Source: Clostridia bacterium (GTDB taxonomy: Bacteria; Aerophobota; Aerophobia; Aerophobales; AE-B3A). From it: a stretch of 14,361 nt of DNA. A model generated the notes under the pieces. That model was not told where the DNA came from. It ran no database searches and worked only from the letters and a program-made list of their open reading frames with translations. Of this stretch, positions 10,117 through 14,361 are shown piece by piece (the stretch's first letter is position 1; every line of letters starts with the position of its first letter). The stretch is from NCBI GenBank assembly GCA_009618505.1, contig WJOQ01000299.1:1-14361 (forward strand), written 5' to 3'. The translations under genes and the position numbers were made by a program.

Positions 10117-10417
10117 ACAGAAGATTAGAATTAAGTTAAAGGCTTATGACCATAAAATAGTGGATCAATCAGTTAAGCGGATTATCGAAACGATAGAAAG
10201 AACAGGAGCTAAGATCTGTGGTCCTATTCCTCTACCCACTAAAATTAGCCGATTTACAGTGTTAAAATCTCCTCATACTGACAAGGATGCCCGAGAGCAA
10301 TTTGAGATCCGACTGCACAAAAGACTGATAGATATTTTAGAATCTAATCCTAAAACAGTTGATGCATTGATGGGGATGAATCTTCCTACGGGCGTGCATG
10401 TAGAGGTCAAATTATGA
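10109..10417 (+). CDS. rpsJ: 30S ribosomal protein S10 (NusE)
   Basis: 102 residues from ATG 10109, exactly the family length. S10 is a 30S head protein and, as NusE, partners NusB and NusG in transcription antitermination and transcription-translation coupling. The sequence starts [15 protein letters not shown] and includes [17 protein letters not shown], the [19 protein letters not shown] loop and the [18 protein letters not shown] end. A longer in-frame ORF starts at 10055, but those 18 extra residues overlap fusA and do not resemble S10. AAGGGGGA just upstream of ATG 10109 (about 10098-10105) is a strong ribosome-binding site. The first codons overlap the fusA stop, which suggests translational coupling. 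Tuf, frequent at this place, is missing. Confidence 0.97.
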   Translation: MPKQKIRIKLKAYDHKIVDQSVKRIIETIERTGAKICGPIPLPTKISRFTVLKSPHTDKDAREQFEIRLHKRLIDILESNPKTVDALMGMNLPTGVHVEVKL

Positions 10418-11037
10418 GTAAGGTAATATTAGGTAGAAAGGTTGCAATGACTCAAATATTTGATGAAAATGTCCTTGTCCCTATAACTATTGTGGAAGCA
10501 GGCCCCTGTGTAATAGTCGAAAGAAAAGTTAAGAAAAAGAATGGCTACAATGCTATTCAATTAGGTTTTTTGGAAGTAAAGGAGAATCGAGTTAACAAGC
10601 CAGAGTCAGGGCACTTTAGAAAGAGTGAAGTTCGTCCTCAGAAATACTTGAGGGAGATAAGGGTGAAGGATATCGGTAATTTAAAGATTAGAGATGAGAT
10701 TAGAGTAGATGTTTTTAAAGAAGGGGATTTAGTTGATGTTGTTGGTATTTCTAAGGGAAAGGGATTTGCCGGTGTGGTTAAGAGATATGGTTTCAAAGGA
10801 GGTCCTGCTTCACATGGAGCAGGGGGTTGGCGTCGTCGGCCTGGTTCTATAGGTGCTTCTGCTGATCCTTCTCGAGTATTCAAAGGTAAGAAAATGCCCG
10901 GAAAGATGGGAGCAGAAAGAAAGACAGTTCGTAATCTAGAAATAGTGAAAGTAGACAAGAAAGAGAATCTTCTTTTAATCAAAGGAAGCTTGCCTGGCAT
11001 TAAAGGAAGTTTGTTAACTATAAAAAAGACTAATTAG
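10414..11037 (+). CDS. rplC: 50S ribosomal protein L3
   Basis: 207 residues. L3 is an early-assembly 50S protein whose long loop reaches the peptidyl-transferase centre. The N-terminus is typical ([18 protein letters not shown]). The loop region reads [50 protein letters not shown] in outline, with the PGSIG and VFKGKKMPG blocks intact. The HGAGGWRRR loop tip carries a Trp, unlike the Phe-His or Ser-His seen in many bacteria as I recall them. The C-terminus [17 protein letters not shown] is usual. The ATG overlaps the rpsJ stop in an ATGA arrangement, so translation is probably coupled. An unusual 221-bp gap follows. Confidence 0.97.
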   Translation: MSKVILGRKVAMTQIFDENVLVPITIVEAGPCVIVERKVKKKNGYNAIQLGFLEVKENRVNKPESGHFRKSEVRPQKYLREIRVKDIGNLKIRDEIRVDVFKEGDLVDVVGISKGKGFAGVVKRYGFKGGPASHGAGGWRRRPGSIGASADPSRVFKGKKMPGKMGAERKTVRNLEIVKVDKKENLLLIKGSLPGIKGSLLTIKKTN

Positions 11038-11092
11038 CGCCATTGGAATTTTCAAAGGTCTTTTTAAACTGCTGTTTATTGAAGTACTTTGA

Positions 11093-11185
11093 TACTCGAT
11101 ACTAGATGCTCGATACTCGTAAAAGAAGAAAGATGAAAAGCAAGAGATGAAACCAAAACGAGTATCCAGTATCGAACATCGGGAT
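11093..11185 (+). repeat. 93-bp heptad inverted-repeat element, copy 1
   Basis: The left arm (11093-11120) is four heptads: TACTCGA, TACTAGA, TGCTCGA, TACTCGT. The right arm (11158-11185) is four inverted heptads: ACGAGTA, TCCAGTA, TCGAACA, TCGGGAT. They flank a 37-nt purine-rich loop. The arms pair at about 20 of 26 positions. The same 93-bp layout, with no length change, recurs at 13100-13192 at about 85% identity. No open reading frame of note lies inside. Confidence 0.85.
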
Positions 11186-11210
11186 ATAGGATATAAGAAT
11201 ACAAGGAGTA

Positions 11211-11248
11211 GGCCGAAGGCCGCTGAGGGGAGGCACGTCTCTCCTCAG
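11211..11248 (+). promoter_or_regulatory. Tandem hairpins immediately upstream of rplD
   Basis: Hairpin 1 is GGCC-GAA-GGCC at 11211-11221. Hairpin 2 pairs CTGAGGGGAG (11223-11232) with CTCTCCTCAG (11239-11248) around a 6-nt loop, ten pairs including one G-U. It ends ten bases before the rplD ATG. The only good Shine-Dalgarno-like stretch, GGGGAGG (11227-11233), lies inside the 5' arm. No T tract follows, so it is not a standard terminator. A role in translational control of rplD is inference. Confidence 0.55.
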
Positions 11249-11258
11249 GTATGTAAAT

Positions 11259-11885
11259 ATGGAACTAAAAGTTTATAATATGCAGGGAAAAGAAATAGAG
11301 AAAGTTACTTTAGATGATGATATCTTTGGAGGGGAGGTTAGGCAATCTGTTCTAAGAGAGGCTATTCTAGCTTATGAAGCTGCCCAACATCAGGGTACGG
11401 TTTCTACCAAGAATCGAGCCAGGGTAAGAGGGGGAGGTAGGAAGCCATGGGCCCAAAAAGGTACCGGAAGAGCCAGGGCAGGAACTAATCGCTCACCCCT
11501 TTGGGTAGGAGGGGGAATTATTTTTGGACCTCAAGCCAGAAAATGTAGATACCCTCTGCCTCAAAAGGTAAAACGACTGGCTCTGCAATCTAGCCTGAGA
11601 AAGAAAACTAAAGAAGGAAACCTTCTAGTCATAGACAAGATAAGTGTCGCCAAAGGAAAAACTAAGGAAATGGTAGAATTCTTGCAAAAATTCAATTTAA
11701 AGGAAAAGACTTTGCTGGTTTTGAATAAATGGGATAAGAAAGTAGTTAGGTCGTGTTCTAATCTAAAAGAGCTGACTCTTTCTTGCTCTTCTAATATTTG
11801 TGGATACGATATACTTTCCCATCATACTTTGTGTTTAACTAAAGGGGCATTAGATACGGTGACCAAGAGAGTGAAAAATGAATAA
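11259..11885 (+). CDS. rplD: 50S ribosomal protein L4
   Basis: 208 residues, the usual length. L4 is an early-assembly 50S protein whose extended loop lines the peptide exit tunnel with L22. The loop is visible as the Gly/Arg-rich RVRGGGRKPWAQKGTGRARAG segment followed by RSPLWVGGGIIFGP; it is basic and well conserved, with the Lys in the KPW motif intact. The C-terminal domain ends with YDILSHHTLCLTKGALDTV. The ATG has only a weak AGG (11247-11249) near it. A preceding ATG at 11251 is followed at once by TAA. In E. coli, L4 represses its own operon through the leader of rpsJ. The strong hairpin directly upstream of rplD here is a candidate site for a different kind of control. It overlaps rplW by 8 bp. 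Confidence 0.96.
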   Translation: MELKVYNMQGKEIEKVTLDDDIFGGEVRQSVLREAILAYEAAQHQGTVSTKNRARVRGGGRKPWAQKGTGRARAGTNRSPLWVGGGIIFGPQARKCRYPLPQKVKRLALQSSLRKKTKEGNLLVIDKISVAKGKTKEMVEFLQKFNLKEKTLLVLNKWDKKVVRSCSNLKELTLSCSSNICGYDILSHHTLCLTKGALDTVTKRVKNE

Positions 11886-12168
11886 AGTTCCTCAGGTTAT
11901 TATTTCGCGGCCTATAGTCTCAGAAAAAGGGACCCAATTATTAACAGAGAATAAATATCTCTTTGAGGTTCCTTTAAAGGTAAATAAAATTGAGATTAAA
12001 AAAGCGGTGGAGGAGTTGTTCAAAGTAAAAGTGGAAAGTGTCAGGACTATGCATGCAAGGGGAAAAAGTAAGAAATGGCGGGGTCGAGAGATAGGAAAAA
12101 TTCCTCGCTGGAAAAAAGCTATAGTAAAATTGAAAGAGGGAGAGGTTATAGAGGATTTAGGAGCCTAG
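11878..12168 (+). CDS. rplW: 50S ribosomal protein L23
   Basis: 96 residues, the normal size. L23 lies at the tunnel exit and is the docking site for trigger factor and the signal recognition particle. The sequence has the family landmarks [47 protein letters not shown] in outline, and [12 protein letters not shown] near the end. The middle loop [17 protein letters not shown] is the basic rRNA-binding extension. ATG 11878 lies inside the last codons of rplD, so translation is probably coupled. Only one base separates its stop from the rplB ATG. No anomaly is seen. Confidence 0.97.
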   Translation: MNKVPQVIISRPIVSEKGTQLLTENKYLFEVPLKVNKIEIKKAVEELFKVKVESVRTMHARGKSKKWRGREIGKIPRWKKAIVKLKEGEVIEDLGA

Positions 12169-12169
12169 A

Positions 12170-13000
12170 ATGCCTGTAAAGAAATATAAACCTACTTCTC
12201 CTGGTAAAAGACACAGGAGTGGATTTGACTTTTCTGATATTACTAGAAAAGAGCCAGAAAAGAGCCTATTGGTTAAACTAGTCAAAAAAGCGGGGAGAAA
12301 TAGTCAAGGTAGAATTAGTGTAAGACATAGAGGAGGAGGAGCAAAAAGAAGATATCGTGTGATTGATTTCAAAAGAGACAAAGTAGGGATCCCAGCCTAT
12401 GTTGCCTCAATTGAATATGATCCTAATCGCTCGGCAAGAATCGCTCTTTTGCACTACAAGGATGGAGAGAAAAGATATATCATTGCTCCCTTGAAGTTGA
12501 AGGTGGGGGATGAGATTATTTCGGGGGAGAAAGCTCCCATAAAAGAGGGGAATACTCTTCCCTTGCGAGAAATCCCTGAAGGAAGTCTTGTTTGCAATAT
12601 TGAATTAAAAAAGGGAAAGGGAGGTCAGATAGTCAGGGCTGCCGGGACAAGTGCTCAGCTTTTGAGTAAAGAGGGAAAGTTTGCTCAAATTAAACTCCCT
12701 TCCAGAGAGATAAGGTTAGTTCATTTGGAATGTAATGCTACTGTGGGTCAAGTGGGAAATCTAGAACATGAGAATGTCACTGTCGGTAAAGCTGGTAGGT
12801 CCAGGTGGTTAGGTAGACGTCCTCGAGTACGGGGATCAGCAATGAATCCTGTAGACCATCCGCACGGAGGAGGGGAAGGTCGAAGTGGTCCGGGAAGACA
12901 CCCGGTAACTCCTTGGGGCCAACCTACTAAAGGGAAAAAAACTCGAAAGAAAAGGCAGACCTCTGATAAGTTAATTATTCAGAGAAGAAAGAAGAAATAA
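12170..13000 (+). CDS. rplB: 50S ribosomal protein L2
   Basis: 276 residues, the usual length. L2 binds 23S rRNA near the peptidyl-transferase centre and is needed for subunit association and full peptide-bond activity. The start [16 protein letters not shown] is typical. [20 protein letters not shown] and [15 protein letters not shown] follow, then the SH3-like core ([15 protein letters not shown]) and the C-terminal [19 protein letters not shown] block with H230 and H232; a His in this block corresponds to the functionally important His229 of E. coli. The basic tail ends in RRKKK. Translation starts one base after rplW, with no separate strong ribosome-binding site. A 211-bp gap with repeats follows instead of rpsS directly. 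Confidence 0.98.
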   Translation: MPVKKYKPTSPGKRHRSGFDFSDITRKEPEKSLLVKLVKKAGRNSQGRISVRHRGGGAKRRYRVIDFKRDKVGIPAYVASIEYDPNRSARIALLHYKDGEKRYIIAPLKLKVGDEIISGEKAPIKEGNTLPLREIPEGSLVCNIELKKGKGGQIVRAAGTSAQLLSKEGKFAQIKLPSREIRLVHLECNATVGQVGNLEHENVTVGKAGRSRWLGRRPRVRGSAMNPVDHPHGGGEGRSGPGRHPVTPWGQPTKGKKTRKKRQTSDKLIIQRRKKK

Positions 13001-13004
13001 AGAA

Positions 13005-13046
13005 TAGTATATCGTATATAGTATATGGTATGTCGTGTTTGGTGAA
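13005..13046 (+). repeat. Degenerate 7-bp tandem repeat after rplB
   Basis: Six units in phase: TAGTATA, TCGTATA, TAGTATA, TGGTATG, TCGTGTT, TGGTGAA, increasingly degenerate along the strand. The units resemble the GCGTATA family at 7940 and 13499. A clear inverted partner is not seen in this gap. Confidence 0.7.
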
Positions 13047-13099
13047 TAGGAAATTGAAATTCGTTGTTTGTTTCTTGAGAAGAGAAGCTGAGCTCTAGT

Positions 13100-13192
13100 T
13101 ACTCGATCCTAGATGCCCGATGCTCGTAAAAGAAAAAAGATGAAGAACGAGGAATGAAACTAAAACGAGTATCTAGCATCAAACATCGAGAT
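13100..13192 (+). repeat. 93-bp heptad inverted-repeat element, copy 2
   Basis: Left-arm heptads (13100-13127) are TACTCGA, TCCTAGA, TGCCCGA, TGCTCGT. The right arm (13165-13192) is ACGAGTA, TCTAGCA, TCAAACA, TCGAGAT. The loop is 37 nt, as in copy 1. The two copies align without gaps with about 14 differences in 93, of which all but one are transitions. The arms pair at about 20 of 26 positions. Confidence 0.85.
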
Positions 13193-13211
13193 ACAAGAAC
13201 AGGAGAAGAGG

Positions 13212-13493
13212 ATGGGACGTTCAAAGAAGAAAGGTTTTTATGTTGAGCCCTCTTTATTAAAGAAGATAGAAAGAATGAAGAAAGGCAAAAAGGAATCTAT
13301 TAAAACCTGGTCGCGCCGGTCTATGATTACACCTGATTTTGTAGGTTATACCTTCGCTGTCCATAATGGGAAAGACTTTCGTAATGTTTATGTTACTGAA
13401 GATATGGTTGGACATCGATTAGGCGAATTTTCTCCTACACGTAAATTCGGTCGTCATGGAGCGCATACAAAGAGGACTATAACGGTAAAATAA
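13212..13493 (+). CDS. rpsS: 30S ribosomal protein S19
   Basis: 93 residues, the usual length. S19 sits in the 30S head, forms a complex with S13 and contacts the A-site tRNA and the intersubunit bridge. The sequence has [19 protein letters not shown], the [20 protein letters not shown] core and the [24 protein letters not shown]-terminus in outline. The ATG lies six bases after AGGAG (13201-13205), a strong ribosome-binding site that sits just beyond the 93-bp repeat. With repeats on both sides, this gene is translationally independent of rplB and rplV, unlike the packed order in most genomes. Confidence 0.98.
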   Translation: MGRSKKKGFYVEPSLLKKIERMKKGKKESIKTWSRRSMITPDFVGYTFAVHNGKDFRNVYVTEDMVGHRLGEFSPTRKFGRHGAHTKRTITVK

Positions 13494-13498
13494 TACCA

Positions 13499-13570
13499 GC
13501 GTAGAGCGTTTAGCGTATAGCGGATAGTGAAAACAAGAAGCAATGAAGCGAAAAGTGCAAAGCTATAACG
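13499..13570 (+). repeat. Heptad array with partial inverted arm after rpsS
   Basis: Four heptads occur at 13499-13526: GCGTAGA, GCGTTTA, GCGTATA, GCGGATA. About 40 nt downstream, GCTATAACG (13562-13570) is the reverse complement of GCGTATAGC (13513-13521) apart from one extra A. The layout is the same as in the other elements: heptad arm, purine-rich loop, inverted arm. Three of the four units also occur at 7940-7960, in another order. Confidence 0.65.
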
Positions 13571-13575
13571 GATAA

Positions 13576-13660
13576 GTTCATTATTCATGGTTCATCGATA
13601 AAAAGAACAAGGTTCGTCCGAGATTTAATCAATGAACAATGAACTACGAACAATGAACAT
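13576..13660 (+). repeat. Heptad inverted repeat (GTTCATT / TGAACAA family) before rplV
   Basis: The left arm 13576-13595 contains units GTTCATT, ATTCATG, GTTCATC. The right arm contains TGAACAA, TGAACTA, CGAACAA, TGAACAT (13633-13660). Positions 13576-13595 and 13639-13658 are inverted copies matching at 17 of 20, the three differences being transitions. The loop is 43 nt. The element ends about five bases before the AAGGGG ribosome-binding site of rplV. Together with the preceding array it fills the 183-bp gap 13494-13676, where no gene is seen. Confidence 0.8.
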
Positions 13661-13676
13661 AAATAAGGGGTTTTAA

Positions 13677-14015
13677 GTGCAAGTAAGTGCAATAGCGAAA
13701 TACATACGAGTATCTCCCGCAAAAGTGAGGAGAGTTACTAATCTTATTCAGAATAAACAAGCAGAAGAAGCCATGAGAATTTTGGATTTTGTCCATTCTG
13801 ACAATGCTCGAACAATAAAGAAAGTTTTGAAATCAGCTATATCCAATGCCCAAAATAATTTTGAACTAGATTCAAAAACTCTCTATGTTAAAAAGGCTCT
13901 TGTAGACAAGGGGCCTACTTTCAAGAGAATGAAACCCAGAGCAAGAGGTAGAGCTGATTCAATAAAAAAGAGAACTTCGCATATTACTGTAATCCTTGAA
14001 GGGAGAGGGGGTTAG
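13677..14015 (+). CDS. rplV: 50S ribosomal protein L22
   Basis: 112 residues from a GTG start, with AAGGGG at about 13665-13670 as ribosome-binding site. L22 lines the peptide exit tunnel with L4 through a long beta hairpin. The sequence has AIAKYIRVSPAKVRRV (5-20), NARTIKKVLKSAISNAQNN and the hairpin region KGPTFKRMKPRARGRAD...KKRTSHITV (about 78-105). This hairpin is where deletions and insertions give macrolide resistance in some bacteria; it is intact here. The start is fixed by the homology of MQVSAIAKYIR to the family and by the ribosome-binding site. Only four bases separate its stop from the rpsC start. Confidence 0.97.
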   Translation: MQVSAIAKYIRVSPAKVRRVTNLIQNKQAEEAMRILDFVHSDNARTIKKVLKSAISNAQNNFELDSKTLYVKKALVDKGPTFKRMKPRARGRADSIKKRTSHITVILEGRGG

Positions 14016-14019
14016 GCAG

Positions 14020-14361
14020 TTGGGACAAAAGGTTAATCCGAGAGGGTTTAGGTTAGGCATAACTGAAGAGTGGAGGAGTCGGTGGTATGAAGAAAAGGAT
14101 TATTCCCATCATCTCCATGAGGATTTTAGAATTCGCCAATTTCTCGAGGAAAAATTTAGGAGAGCGGGCGTCTCCAAAATCATAATAGAAAGAGCTATGA
14201 ATAAAATACGAATAAATGTTTTTGCTGGTCGTCCTGGCATTGCCATAGGAAAAAAAGGAGATACAATTGGGAGAGTTAAGAAGGATCTGGAAAAATTAAC
14301 AGGAGATGCTAATGTTTTTTTGAATGTGCAAGAAATAACTCAACCAGATCGAGATGCTAAA
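14020..14361 (+). CDS. rpsC: 30S ribosomal protein S3, N-terminal part (runs off window)
   Basis: The open frame from TTG 14020 reads MGQKVNPRGFRLGI, the family N-terminus, and stays open for 114 codons to the window edge. S3 lies at the mRNA entry tunnel and has helicase-related activity with S4 and S5. The type II KH domain is visible with the GxxG motif as GKKG (residues 77-80) in GRPGIAIGKKGDTIG. GGGAGAGGGGG at the end of rplV (about 14001-14011) can serve as ribosome-binding site. The TTG start probably explains why a simple ATG/GTG search would miss it. About half the gene lies beyond the window, and rplP would be expected next. Confidence 0.96.
   Translation, partial: MGQKVNPRGFRLGITEEWRSRWYEEKDYSHHLHEDFRIRQFLEEKFRRAGVSKIIIERAMNKIRINVFAGRPGIAIGKKGDTIGRVKKDLEKLTGDANVFLNVQEITQPDRDAK

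Larger units (their letters stand above)
11038..11258 (+). other. Non-coding gap between rplC and rplD
   Basis: 221 bp without a supportable gene. 11038-11092 is AT-rich sequence in which I see no firm promoter or terminator. 11093-11185 is a heptad inverted-repeat element. 11211-11248 holds two GC-rich hairpins just before rplD. A gap this long between rplC and rplD is unusual, since these genes normally abut or overlap. Confidence 0.85.
13001..13211 (+). other. Non-coding gap between rplB and rpsS
   Basis: 211 bp with no supportable gene. It contains a degenerate heptad array (13005-13046), an AT-rich stretch (13047-13099) in which I see nothing definite, the second copy of the 93-bp element (13100-13192), and AGGAG (13201-13205), the ribosome-binding site for rpsS. 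Confidence 0.85.

Noticed and set aside
11041..11110. Internal promoter in the rplC-rplD gap (TTGAAG at about 11079 with a possible -10 downstream)
   Set aside because: The -10 match is poor and AT-rich sequence gives such hits by chance.
11223..11248. Intrinsic terminator before rplD
   Set aside because: The stem is strong but is followed by GTATGTAAAT rather than a T tract, and the downstream genes clearly belong to the same operon.
11093..13660. CRISPR array
   Set aside because: Units are 7 bp, directly adjacent and degenerate. There are no spacers of constant length and no cas genes.

Overview
This window is a continuous plus-strand run of core transcription and translation genes from a bacterium. 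The order is rplL (3' part) - rpoB - rpoC - rpsL - rpsG - fusA - rpsJ - rplC - rplD - rplW - rplB - rpsS - rplV - rpsC (5' part). It is the beta-operon end, the str operon and the start of the S10/spc operon joined end to end. All products are recognised from conserved motifs in the translations. The genes are AT-rich, favour AGA/AGG for arginine and ATA for isoleucine, and use TTG (rpoC, rpsC) and GTG (rplV) starts as well as ATG. The lineage cannot be named from sequence alone. The joined order is the ancestral arrangement kept in, for example, Firmicutes and Thermotogae and broken up in E. coli. tuf, often found between fusA and rpsJ, is missing here.

Positions 1-7067 hold the RNA polymerase block. 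rplL stops 12 bp before rpoB, and rpoB stops 9 bp before rpoC. Both large subunits are interrupted as sequenced. rpoB has one -1 break at a shortened linker near 1225-1235. rpoC has two opposite breaks about 100 bp apart, one at a nine-G run inside the trigger loop and one near 6402-6418, so the original frame is regained downstream. The conserved catalytic, zinc and rifampicin-region residues are otherwise present, with one exception: the usual NADFDGD motif of beta-prime reads GADFDGD.

Positions 7081-10417 hold rpsL, rpsG, EF-G (fusA) and rpsJ, all intact. fusA overlaps rpsJ by 8 bp and rpsJ overlaps rplC by 4 bp.

Positions 10414-14361 hold rplC to rpsC in the standard S10 order, but with four gaps in the window (7931-8016 or 8034, 11038-11258, 13001-13211, 13494-13676), whereas such operons are usually tightly packed. 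Every one of these gaps contains degenerate repeats with a 7-bp period (units such as GCGTATA, TACTCGA and TGAACAA). Several form a heptad arm, a loop of about 40 nt and an inverted heptad arm. One 93-bp element occurs twice, in the rplC-rplD and rplB-rpsS gaps, with identical length and about 85% identity, nearly all differences being transitions. Just before rplD there are two adjacent GC-rich hairpins, one of which holds the only good Shine-Dalgarno-like sequence there. These intergenic heptad elements are the least ordinary content of the window.

Together the genes encode RNA polymerase core subunits, ribosomal proteins of the decoding centre, peptidyl-transferase centre and exit tunnel, and the translocase EF-G. 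This is a growth-rate-controlled set normally co-transcribed. No convincing promoter or intrinsic terminator was seen inside it.
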